DNA from: Neoarius graeffei
Taxonomy: Eukaryota; Chordata; Actinopteri; Siluriformes; Ariidae
DNA: 64,000 nucleotides
Reading direction: 5' to 3'
Assembly (NCBI RefSeq): GCF_027579695.1
Contig: NC_083589.1
Coordinates: 38,295,835-38,359,834 of the forward strand
Shown piece after piece: positions 53,771-64,000 of the stretch. Position numbers and translations under genes: made by a program. Under the pieces are notes generated by a model. That model made no database searches. It worked only from the letters and a program-made list of their open reading frames with translations, and was not told the DNA's origin. Each line of letters opens with the position of its first letter. The first letter of the stretch is position 1.

Positions 53771-54460
53771 GGCTACGTTTACATTACGTCGAATCAGCGG
53801 ATCATCAGATTAACGTTCTTAAAACGATTCGCGTTTACACTAAAACCGTTAGCCGTGCACACAGCAACACCAATACACGGATACGCTCGGCTCCGCAGGC
53901 ATCCTGCGCTCCAAATCACTCCAACCTGAACAGCGAGTGCCCTCTGGAGGGTGCGCACTCCGGCCCTGCGCAGCTCACAGAGCACGCGAGTGAAGTGCAC
54001 AAGCCACGATTCGGGACTGAGCCTCTGTGTGTGTGATCCCAGCGCATATCACTTACTACTTGCAAGTGGAAGGATGGCAAGCCTAAAGACAATCATAACT
54101 ACACAGTGGGCAGTATTTGCATCAGTATTTGCAGTATTTTCATACTTTTATACTCTTTAATGAAAGGTGATACAAGGCGGAAGTCCGCGCCGTTTTTCAG
54201 CAGTTGCGTCACATGACCAACGCCAGCGAATCAGGAAGGTGGATGTCACAATGACGTTGTCCAATGAGACGCCAGCTAGAGCTCAGCACAGCGTATTCGT
54301 GTATCTCAATGTTTACACAGCACCAGACCAGATACGATCTAGATTGAATACATGGACGCTGGCGGATTCCCGTTTCCCGGCTTTTCCAGGCGGTTTAATG
54401 TAAACGGACAGTGCATCCGCGAAGAAAACGAGACAGATACGGTCTAATGTAAACGTAGCC
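53771..54460 (+). mobile_element. PIF/Harbinger-like MITE, 690 bp, TTA TSD
   Basis: Perfect 16-bp inverted ends, GGCTACGTTTACATTA, have TTA at 53768-53770 and 54461-54463. The interior holds a small ATG frame at 54074-54160 (MASLKTIITTQWAVFASVFA, then VFSYFYTL), 28 residues and hydrophobic, of unknown meaning. The interior is GC-richer than its flanks. Confidence 0.85.
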
Positions 54461-54463
54461 TTA

Positions 54464-56146
54464 TTGTGTTCTTTACACTCCTTGAAGAAGACTTCATGGC
54501 TGTAGTTCAGCAATTATTTTTAGTTTATATTGTCTTTTGGGTTACATCACTGGGGCAGAAATACTGAGAAACATTTTAATAAGCTCTTCCCAAATCGAGA
54601 CTTGCAGTTTGTGAAAGTTCAGGGAATCCTCATGATCTAAAGTTCAAGATCACAAGGCACAGATGATGACAGAGCTGTGTGGTAAGATACTAACTAGCTT
54701 TGATGACTCACAGCCCCTGACGCCTTAAAAACATCAGTACTGACTAATAAACACTGTGAGCACAGAGAAAATATCAAGCACTGATACACTGTTTCCTAAA
54801 ACACACAATAACACAGTCTGGCCAATCTGTATACACGCTGAGTAATGGGTGAGCTAACTCTATTTTGTACTGCTAAACAACAAATTAGTCCATAGATAAC
54901 ACCAGATTGCTAGCATCATGACTTTATACACTGAAACATAAAACATTCACTTTAATGGAATGATGATGTACAGACATAACAATACACCATGATAAAGACA
55001 TTTCAAGTAGTTACATTATGTCATTAAAGGAATTCTACAGTGTTTCAAACCAACTTCTATCCTTCACACCTGTAGAGTATGAGTGAATACCAATTTTTTT
55101 TTCTACAGCAAGATTAAATACATTTTCCAAAACTAGAGGAATATAACAAAACATTATTCTAGTTAATAATCAAAGGTAAAATAATGGCAGCCCAAAACTA
55201 GAAAACGTATTAAGTTCCATGAGCGAGCCTCAGTTAGCTAACAGCTTGCAGGGTGCCAGTGAGAGACCAACCATAGTTGACCAAATTCATCATTATTATG
55301 GGGGCTAAAGACAAATGGTCATATCCTTGCCATACTCATCATAACTGAATCCTTAGCTGGACCAAATTCTGGCCCAAGTGGACCGCTTTATGGTTTATGA
55401 GCTACATGGTAGCTGGCTGCTGCAAACATTCATCGGCAGGCCAATGTTTTAGCTTTTGGTGGCCTGATAGCAGCCCAGTAACATGTTGTTAGAGGGGTAC
55501 TTATGCACTTAGGGGTGCCAAAATAACTGGACTAGGTTTAGTCATAGAATTTACCATACAAAACCAATTTTTGATTCCTAAAGCCAAGTTACAATAAGAA
55601 AAAAAAACCTGGAAAAATACAACAATCATGCAAAGTGAAAAATAAAATCAGCATATACAAAATTAATATTTTAGGCATGGCAGTCTGTCTTGTCAAAAAT
55701 CTTCTCTTCTTCCATGTTAAAATATGGGTTTAACCTCTTTCTCAATTATTGACTGTCACCTATAGACTCTAATATATACGTTTCGTTAGCTACCAGCTGG
55801 CAAAGTCACATAGGAGCTATAAATACTATATTTGCATAAAATGCTACCCAACCAGGACTCTCTATGAAATTAGATGTTTAAATATTAGCTTTTAGAAAAG
55901 TATGAAATAATATATTGATCTAAAACAAGATGCTTACAAATTATAATCAAGCCAGTGAGGTAAATGCCATGGCTACTGCTCAGTAAATGGACAGTATGTG
56001 CAGGAATAGCATAAAACAAATCCTGAATTGGGCTACAAGATACAGAGCATCGAACTTCATTTTTGGAGCCCAGTGAAAGGCTTGAGTTTATTGGGAAAGG
56101 TGCAATAAACATGCAGACACTTTAAGAGACAAGGAGACGTTTGGTG
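54464..56146. other. No gene or repeat recognised
   Basis: About 1.7 kb of AT-rich unique sequence without coding signal. Confidence 0.4.
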
Positions 56147-56515
56147 TAGGCACGATGGTGTAGTGGTTAGCACAGTCGCCTCACAGCAAGAAGGTTCTGG
56201 GTTCAAACCCAGTGGCCGGCGAGGACCTTTCTGTGTGGAGTTTGCATGTTCTCCCCATGTCTGTGTGGGTTTCCTCCGGGTGCTCTGGTTTCCCCCACAG
56301 TCCAAAGACATGCGGTTAGGTTAATGTGGGGCAGCCTTGGGCTGAGGTGCCCTTGAGTAAGGTACCTAACCCCAACTGCTCCCCGGGTGCTCTAGTGTGG
56401 CTGCCCCCTGCTCTGGGTGTGTGTGTGTGTTCACTGCTTCAGATGGGTTAAATGCAGAGGATGAATTTCACTGTGCTTGAAGTGTGCATGTGACAAATAA
56501 AGGTTTCTTCTTCTT
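56147..56515 (+). mobile_element. SINE type B
   Basis: Plus-strand copy: head with GATGGTGTAGTGGTTAGCAC, middle block to GTCCAAAGACATGCGGTTAG, then the type B 3' half and the tail AAATAAAGGTTTCTTCTTC. A type A SINE begins 11 bases further right. Confidence 0.9.
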
Positions 56516-56526
56516 CATTTCACCAG

Positions 56527-56863
56527 GGCGGCACAGTGGTGTTGTGGTTAGCACTATTGCCTCACAGCAAGAAGATCCTGGGTTTGAGCCCAGCGGCCGG
56601 CGAGGGCCTTTCTGTGTGGAGTTTGCATGTTCTCCCCGTGTCTGTGTGGGTTTGCTCCGGTTTCCCCCAAAGACATGCAGGTTAGGTTAACTGGTGGCTC
56701 TAAATTGACCGTAGGTGTGAATGGTTGTTTGTCTCTGTGTCAGCCCTGCGATAACCTGGTGACTTGTCCAGGGTGTACCCTACCTCTTGCCCATAGTCAG
56801 CTGGGATAGGCGATCCTGTAGAACAGGATAAGCAGCTACAGATAATGGATGGACGGATGGAAA
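56527..56863 (+). mobile_element. SINE type A (older subtype), 11-bp TSD
   Basis: TSD CATTTCACCAG at 56516-56526 and 56864-56874. Tail AATGGATGGACGGATGG. Small internal deletions around the GGTTTCCCCC block and the tail. Inserted directly next to the type B copy. Confidence 0.93.
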
Positions 56864-56874
56864 CATTTCACCAG

Positions 56875-57790
56875 CCTAATGCAGGCACATAAGGATGTTC
56901 GGTCCATTCAAACCTGGAGTCATTTTTCTTCCAATGTATATTATTATAACTTTTAAGAAATGGGATGTTGATAATCAAGTAAAATCTTTCGTTTTTGCAT
57001 TGTTCACGTCAAATAGTGGTTTTTTTTGGTCCATATAGCATTTGGTATATTTTGTACAATCAAGAGGTGCGGTTCTGTGGCATGGTAGCACATTGAGTAG
57101 CTTTGTGGTTTCAAAGACACATTTTCTTTAATTGCAAGTCTATCATTCGAGGATCTGATATGGAAAACACATTATCACACTGTCTGTTAGAGAATTCAGC
57201 CAAGATTTTACTGCCATCATCTCATACAACATGAAAAGTTCTCAATAGATCGCTGTAATCACATAGTTTAAAAGACTTTATCAATTATAAAGTCCAATGT
57301 CTTCTTTGAAAATGTCACCTTTTAAGCAGATAAACATGTGACTTCCAGTTGCTTGCTCATCACACCACAAACTGTTTGTTCTGTTCCACCCCTAATTCAC
57401 ACACTCACTCCTCTTTTGAGGCATTTACAAATCTGTAAGCTTTAGACGGCTGAGAGACTGTCCTTTGTGGTATTTGAACACCTGCCATGCTGGTCATGAG
57501 GATGAAAGGGGGTGAGAGGAACTCTAATCACTCCCCTGTGGCTCATTGAATGGGACAGCACACGCCACTCAGCACCACAGCAACACCACCAGCCCCGCCA
57601 GGCCGCAATGTCACATGCGAGTGTGGTCACATTTACTGAGCACGAACATGTGGGTCAGTCATCACCCTTTCCTGTCCCTCTCTATCTCGCTCCTATTTTT
57701 CTGGTTTTCTCTGGCTCAATCTTGTTCTGGACACATGCATAACAGAATGACATGGTGGCACGCACTCTGGGATGACGCAGGCACTTGTTT

Positions 57791-57827
<37 letters not shown>

Positions 57828-58340
57828 TCACACTCTTTCTCACCCCACTTAGTGCCTTGGAAAAAAACAGGCCCTCAGCCCTTTCCACATCATGAATAAT
57901 TAAGGACTACTGAGCAGTTCAGTGAGCTGATAAATACAGAGCTATTTTTAGGTCATATTAAAAAAAAGAAACTGAAAGAAAAAGAAGAAGAAGAAGAAGA
58001 AGGTCATGACATTTAAAACTGTATGACAGTGATAGCAGCAAGACTCAGAGAGCACAAGAGACCAATATGACCATGCATGTGAGCATCGCTATACTGCTTA
58101 CCCCCTAAACCATAGCAACAGTAATAAGATGACAAACAAGCATAACCTATTTCCATCCACTAGATCTGCTAAGGCCACTGGAGCTCATTATACTGATAAC
58201 AAAGCTCTAAAGGTCAGCAGTAGATTATGGAAAAGGTAAAGGAGGTAGTGGACTTCTGGTCTTCTCCTATTGTTCTGATATGACCAAGATTCATACAGTG
58301 ACCTTCCTTTAAACCCAAAGTCTGCTGGATTACCCACAGG

Positions 58341-58371
<31 letters not shown>

Positions 58372-59116
58372 ATTGAGGCTAGGGTCTGTGCTGATCTGCC
58401 TGATGAACCTCACTTTGCTTTGTGCTTCATTCTTGTGGTTTGGCTCTGTACACAATCCAGGCTGACATGTCAAATCAGCATTCCTTATTTCCTTAAGTGG
58501 GGAGAATAACACATGAAACGTGCACATGATGGACAAATGTGCAAAGATCTTTGCAAATAAACTCTGCAAGTAAAAATGAAAGGCTTTTAAGAATAAAGCC
58601 AATATATAAAGCAATGAACAGTAAAACAGCCAATAATAAGTATAAACGGCACAAATCCTATTCCACTGTAGTGCAGTTTTCTAAGGAAATCAGCTGGTTG
58701 TTCCAGGCTTCTTGGAGACCTCATTACCGTTCTTCTGTCTCTGGAGGTAAAATCCAAGCCAGCCTTGATGATATTTTCACATGGTCTTTTACTTAACAAA
58801 ATACAAAAATTGTAACTTTGAATGTTTCATTTAATTGTTCTTTTCTACTGACACATTCATTCAGTTGGATTAAAATTGACATGCAAGAGAACATTTATAT
58901 AAAAAGTATGGTGTAGTCCTTTAGCACAGTACTGTATGTGCACAGTTTGGTGAGTGGTGCAAGAGGTCATGCTTGTCGATGAAACATCTGATCTAATGTC
59001 ATCTCAGACACCATGAGCACATGTTGAGCAGAAAGGCTGAAAAAATAAAATGCATGTGTGGATGACTGAAACAACAACAACAACAACCCCTGAATCCAAA
59101 CTGGGACCCTGAACCC

Positions 59117-59159
<43 letters not shown>

Positions 59160-60290
59160 TACTTCGATCATTGTGGGGACTCGCCAACATAATACATTCC
59201 CTAGCTCTATCCTGAACCTTAAAACTAAGTCTTAATTCTCAAGTAGCACTTTGAAGAAGTGAGGACCAGCCAAAATGTCCTCACTTCCCAAAAATGTCCT
59301 AACCCTGTTGGTAAAAAATGCATTCCATTTCTCAATATGTAGCAAGTATACATACACACACACACACACACACACGCACAAAACAGACTTCAAAGGGCAA
59401 CAAAAAGGGTAACAAAACAGTTTCACTATCCATGTGAGGACCTTCCATTGACATAATTATTATTACAGTTAATTAATGCTGTGCCTGCACCTCAACCTAA
59501 CCCTAACCTCAGTAATGAAAAGGAAACTTTTTGGCTCTTTTATTTATTTTTGTTAAAAAAAAAAACACAACAGCAATTTCCTTATGGGGACCATCCAAAT
59601 GTCCCCACAAGGTCGAAATTGTCAGATTTTACTATCCTTGTGGGGACATTTGGTCCCCAGTAGTATATAAAAGCATGTGCATGCGCACATGCACACACAC
59701 ACACACACACTCTCCATAATCGCATTTGACTCGGGTCCCAGGCTGCAGTTTCCCTCTCCAGTCCTCCTTATTAATGAAGACAGATGTCATATTTTTCATC
59801 AGAAAACATGATGATCCACCTGCTTATTAATGGTTAGCAGGAAAAAGCCATGTGCTGAGACATTCCAACTAATGATGAAGTCATTTCAAATGAAATCCAC
59901 ACGGAAAGCAATGCACTTTGCCATGGTGATGTCACTTGGTACTGTGTTGTTTACAGGATGTGGAGCTGAACTTACTGGATGTGTCAGCAACACACAGACA
60001 CACAGAGATACAAATGCTTACAATGGGAGGCCTGCTTTATCTATTAGGGCAAGTTATATACTCATGAATCATAATTGTAATATAATAATGTGTCTTTGTA
60101 TTTCTGTAAAATAAGGATAGCCAAGAAACAGGAACAGATCATTACATGTTAAATACACAACAGCGAGATATGACCTTTGCAGAGGTATTCTACTGAAGTT
60201 TGTAAAGGTCCAGATACATAGGATAAGCAACTAACATGACTGAATGCAGACAACAGTTACCTTTAAATGCTCAACCATTATTGATTAGTG
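56875..60290. other. No gene; several microsatellites and a GTGGGGAC repeat
   Basis: (TC)n at 57796-57824, (AAG)n at about 57981-58001, (AAC)n at about 59071-59086, and (CA)n at 59118-59156, 59353-59375 and 59692-59710. Positions 59135-59665 carry several copies of GTGGGGACT/GGGGACATTTGGTCCCC-type units. Open frames here show no recognised domain. Confidence 0.5.
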
Positions 60291-60651
60291 AATTAATTAA
60301 TTAATATTTATTAATATGTCTTGCGACCACTTTAAGTCGCCCAGCCCACATGGGCTTATAAGACACCGAAACAAAAAAACATTACATAAAATCAAATCAA
60401 ATGAAACATAAGTAATTGATAAATCAAAATCCAACCAGAAATGATAACGATAGCAACACAGAAAGAGGATATTACATAGGATGGTGTTCAACACAAATAA
60501 TAATATAACTTGTACATACACAAAATCAACTCAATGTAAAGTAAACCGGTAGACGTAACAGGAAAAGAGAAAAACCAAACCAAAACTACAAATAAAACAG
60601 GTCTATAATAAAATTCATTCTATTGAATCACTCATACTGTTTTTTTTCCTC

Positions 60652-62305
60652 TTATGAATAAATGTAATATTTGCATTTTTTCCAAGCCTGCTGTAAATAT
60701 AACGCAATTTCAAACACCCCCTCTGTAAATAACCAGTTAAGTTTAATTTCATCTCTTTCCCAGATAATATCAGGTCTCTTGCTGTACATTTTATCAAAAA
60801 GTGCTTGACGTAAATTGTCATAGAATGGGCAGTAGAATATAAAATGAGCCTCATTTTCTATTTCATGTAGGTCACATAACAAACAGATTCTGTCCCCTTC
60901 CGGAATGGCACGGTATCGGCCCTTTTTAATACACAAAGGTAGTATCCCAGATCTAACCTGATCACACAAAGACCTCTGGGACCTTGTAAGAGGTAAGGTA
61001 ACATATTTTTCTGGGGAAAATGTATCCTTCATCAGCACATAAGATCTCAATTTCGGTTTCAGCCATAGTTCAGAGGGCCAGTTTTGCTCATATTGAGAGA
61101 ACAGTACCTCTTTGATGAGTCTAATATCGCCTCTGAGCGTATTCAAGAAGACATGTTCATGCTCTAAGTCACAAAATATTTTAAATAAATCTTTGCTCCA
61201 GGGACCTCTGTTACGTATGTCTCATCTGAAAACCTTCTTTGTAATCCTGTCATCAGGCATACTCACTAGCCTATTCCAGAGTGCCACCATAGCCCCCTTC
61301 CACCTAACCTCACATGGTATCCAACCCATGTCATCATTTATAGCAGAGGTGGGTGCAAAACGGTGAACGCAGAGGAAGCAGCGGATGGCCCTATTTTGAA
61401 TAACAAGGCTTTTGTCGTAATTTTTAAAGCCCCACACTCCCGCAGCATAATCCAATATAGGACAGACACATGCATCATAAAGTGCAGAGTACGCTTGGTA
61501 CCCTAGGTCCTTTAAAACTTTAACTTTGCCTAATATACCTCCTAAGGCTCTCCCTGCTGCATCGGCCAGTATAGTAGTACCGGGAGTAAAAGTTAGATGT
61601 TCATCTAAATGGAGACCCAAGTATTTATAAGAGCTCGTATACTCCAGCTTCACTTTTCCAAACATAAATTCATAAACACTTCGCTTAATACCACATTTTC
61701 TAAAGTGGATAATTTGTGTTTTTGTCTGATCGATCATCAGTCTCCATTGAAAACACCACTTTGTTACTATAGTCAACATTTCCTGTAGCTGGTCTTTGGT
61801 CTCAGCTATTAGAACAATATCGTCTGCATAAAGCAGTATGTTAAGTGTTGTATCATCTAACCTAACTCCAAACCCAGATTCTTTCACTAGTTTTGCAAGG
61901 TCATTAACATACAATGTGAATAAAGTTGGTGACAATACATCACCCTGCTTAACTCCAGAAGGAGTGGGGAACCATTGTGTGTTGTGTTCATTAAGTTGCA
62001 CACATGCCACCGGCAATTTATATAAAGTCATAAGCCCCTCATAGAACTTGCCATCAACCCCGGTGTCAATCAGTCTGTATGCCAAAAGATCTCTGTCTAT
62101 CCAATCAAATGCCTTTTGAAAGTCAATGTAACATGCAAAAGTTGATTTTCCCTCCTGAATTCTTGCTCTGATAACAGTAGAAATTATATATATGTGATCA
62201 ATACAGGCTCTCGCTTTGCGAAAACCATTCTGTTCGTCTTCTATCAGATTTGAAGACTCAAGATAGTAATTTAATCTGTTATTGAGAATACTTGTGTAAA
62301 GTTTA
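60652..62305 (-). pseudogene. LINE reverse transcriptase and C-terminal domain, one internal stop
   Basis: One continuous minus-strand frame with a single TGA at 61222-61224 (after KKVFR). Motifs in order: EDEQNGFRKARACIDHIY, CYIDFQKAFDWIDRDLL (first catalytic Asp), GVKQGDVLSPTLFTLYVNDL, LLYADDIVLIAE (catalytic pair), SSYKYLGLHLDE, ILDYAAGVWG. The C-terminus has a cysteine/histidine cluster, CLLCDLHEIENEAHFIFYC (C-x2-C-x10-H-x4-C), and ends naturally at 60652. Few lesions: this stop and the Tc1 insertion. Confidence 0.9.
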
Positions 62306-63909
62306 TACAACCCCGATTCCAAAAAATTTGGGACAAAGTACAAATTGTAAATAAAAACGGAATGCAATGATGTGGAAGTTTCAAAATTCCATATTTTATT
62401 CAGAATAGAACATAGATGACAAATGTTTAAACTGAGAAAATGTATCATTTAAAGAGAAAAATTAGGCGATTTTAAATTTCATGACAACAACACATCTCAA
62501 AAAAGTTGGGACAAGGCCATGTTTACCACTGTGAGACATCCCCTTTTCTCTTTACAACAGTCTATAAACGTCTGGGGACTGAGGAGACAAGTTGCTCAAG
62601 TTTAGGGATAGGAATGTTAACCCATTCTTGTCTAATGTAGGATTCTAGTTGCTCAACTGTCTTAGGTCTTTTTTGTCGTATCTTCCATTTTATGATGCGC
62701 CAAATGTTTTCTATGGGTGAAAGATCTGGACTGCAGGCTGGCCAGTTCAGTACCCGGACCCTTCTTCTACGCAGCCATGATGCTGTAATTGATGCAGTAT
62801 GTGGTTTGGCATTGTCATGTTGGAAAATGCAAGGTCTTCCCTGAAAGAGACGTCATCTGGATGGGAGCATATGTTGCTCTAGAACCTGGATATACCTTTC
62901 AGCATTGATGGTGTCTTTCCAGATGTGTAAGCTGCCCATGCCACATACACTAATGCAACCCCATACCATCAGAGATGCAGGCTTCTGAACTGAGCGCTGA
63001 TAACAACTTGGGTCGTCCTTCTCCTCTTTAGTCCGAATGACATGGCGTCCCTGATTTCCATAAATAACTTCAAATTTTGATTTTTCTGACCACAGAACAG
63101 TTTTCCACTTTGCCACAGTCCATTTTAAATGAACCTTGGCCCAGAGAAGATGTCTGCGCTTCTGGATCATGTTTAGATACGGCTTCTTCTTTGAACTATA
63201 GAGTTTTAGCTGGCAACGGCGGATGGCACGGTGAATTGTGTTCACAGATAATGTTCTCTGGAAATATTCCTGAGCCCATTTTGTGATTTCCAATACAGAA
63301 GCATGCCTGTATGTGATGCAGTGCCGTCTAACGGCCCGAAGATCACGGGCACCCAGTATGGTTTTCCGGCCTTGACCCTTACGCACAGAGATTCTTCCAG
63401 ATTCTCTGAATCTTTTGATGATATTATGCACTGTAGATGATGATATGTTCAAACTCTTTGCAATTTTACACTGTCAAACTCCTTTCCGATATTGCTCCAC
63501 TATTTGTCGGCGCAGAATTAGGGGGATTGGTGATCCTCTTCCCATCTTTACTTCTGAGAGCCGCTGCCACTCCAAGATGCTCTTTTTATACCCAGTCATG
63601 TTAATGACCTATTGCCAATTGACCTAATGAGTTTCAGTTTGGTCCTCCAGCTGTTCCTTTTTTGTACCTTTAACTTTTCCAGCCTCTTATTGCCCCTGTC
63701 CCAACTTTTTTGAGATGTGTTGCTGTCATGAAATTTCAAATGAGCCAATATTTGGCATGAAATTTCAAAATGTCTCACTTTCGACATTTGATATGTTGTG
63801 TATGTTCTATTGTGAATACAATATCAGTTTTTGAGATTTGTAAATTATTGCATTCCGTTTGCATTTACAATTTGTACTTTGTCCCAACTTTTTTGGAATC
63901 GGGGTTGTA
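62306..63909 (-). mobile_element. Tc1-like transposon, full length, copy 2
   Basis: Same family as 7937-9533, with ends ACAACCCCGATTCCAAAAAA and TA at 62306-62307 and 63908-63909. It is inserted in a LINE reverse transcriptase; with the element and one TA taken out, the LINE frame reads through. Confidence 0.96.
62523..63545 (-). pseudogene. Tc1-like transposase copy 2, three stops and altered catalytic Asp
   Basis: Frame of 340 codons from ATG 63543-63545 to TAA 62523-62525. In-frame stops: TGA 63474-63476 (the same codon as in copy 1), TGA 62853-62855 (CGA in copy 1) and TAG 62562-62564 (CAG in copy 1). The first catalytic Asp has been lost: WSEKSK here, WSDESK in copy 1. The second Asp ([11 protein letters not shown]) and the Glu (DLSPIENIW) remain. 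It is intact where copy 1 has its second stop. Confidence 0.93.
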
Positions 63910-64000
63910 TACTGTGCTCATCACACTTATTCCCCTGTAGTTAATGGGGACTTTAGGGTCTTTCTTTGCTGATTTTGGGATGGGTTTAATTATTGATTTA

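Larger units (their letters stand above)
60300..64000 (-). mobile_element. LINE running off the right edge, split by a Tc1-like element
   Basis: Minus-strand LINE: reverse transcriptase and C-terminal region at 60652-62305, more reverse transcriptase at 63910-64000 (DPKVPINYRGISVMSTVY), and a 3' end near 60300 with ATTAATTAATTA repeats. The Tc1-like copy at 62306-63909 sits in the conserved VYKLYTS segment. The 5' half lies outside the window. The clade is uncertain; it differs from the other LINEs here. Confidence 0.88.

Noticed and set aside
57682-57899. Frames with long Ser-Leu or Arg-Glu runs
   Set aside because: They are translations of the (TC)n microsatellite at 57796-57824.
61222-62448. 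408-codon minus-strand frame taken as one protein from 62448
   Set aside because: The first about 48 codons are translated Tc1 terminal sequence; the real LINE coding part begins at 62305 and continues from beyond the Tc1 insertion.

Overview
This window reads as animal nuclear DNA, almost certainly from a ray-finned (teleost) fish. The signs are many tRNA-derived SINEs of one fish-type family, several Tc1-like transposons with TA target sites, hAT, PIF/Harbinger and Kolobok-type DNA transposons, at least six distinct LINEs, and abundant microsatellites. I found no exon of an ordinary host gene, no rRNA or stand-alone tRNA gene, no CRISPR array and no prokaryotic feature. It is best read as an intergenic or intronic transposon graveyard with one element that looks young. 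Species cannot be fixed from the sequence alone; an otophysan such as a catfish is only a guess. Family names come from motif recognition, not from a search.

Layout. 1-950: a 5'-truncated LINE joined to a Tc1-like 3' end. 1.76-5.57 kb: a SINE split by a 3.4 kb Tol2-like hAT, which itself carries two further hAT insertions; every level has its own target-site duplication (TSD). 7.9-9.5 kb: a complete but broken Tc1-like element. 9.7-11.3 kb: a decayed LINE with a SINE inside. 11.3-16.3 kb: a Tc1-like 3' half split by a 1.2 kb hAT MITE and by a full-length 3.3 kb RTE-type LINE with three inactivating lesions. 16.7-17.5 kb: the tail of a restriction-like-endonuclease LINE and a small MITE. 17.56-22.72 kb: a complete I/Nimb-type LINE with a 14-bp TSD, an open ORF1 (three zinc knuckles) and an open ORF2 (APE endonuclease, reverse transcriptase, RNase H).

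23-31 kb: deleted Tc1-like elements, a Kolobok-like copy holding a SINE within a SINE, a Harbinger MITE, and a DNA transposon with 12-bp inverted ends and two phase-matched exons of a SWIM-type zinc-binding protein. 31-36 kb is mostly unique sequence apart from a 65-bp-arm palindrome and some SINE remnants. 36.5-39 kb: a SINE opened by a Tc1-like element, which was then hit by a hAT, a SINE and a Harbinger element. 41.4-43.1 kb: a hAT with a ZBED-like exon. 45.4-48.1 kb: an L2/Rex1-like LINE with a SINE inside. 48.5-51.6 kb: one Kolobok-type element holding a second Kolobok-type element and a third transposon, the last two each with a THAP-domain remnant. 52-57 kb: a Tc1 fragment, SINEs and a TTA-flanked MITE. 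60.3-64 kb: a LINE running off the right edge, interrupted by a second copy of the 7.9 kb Tc1-like element.

How the parts relate. The elements form datable stacks: TSDs let the insertion order be read directly, and removing an element with one TSD copy usually restores the host element. The SINEs have RNA polymerase III A and B boxes and depend on LINE enzymes. The only element here that appears able to make its own full machinery is the I/Nimb LINE at 17.56-22.72 kb.
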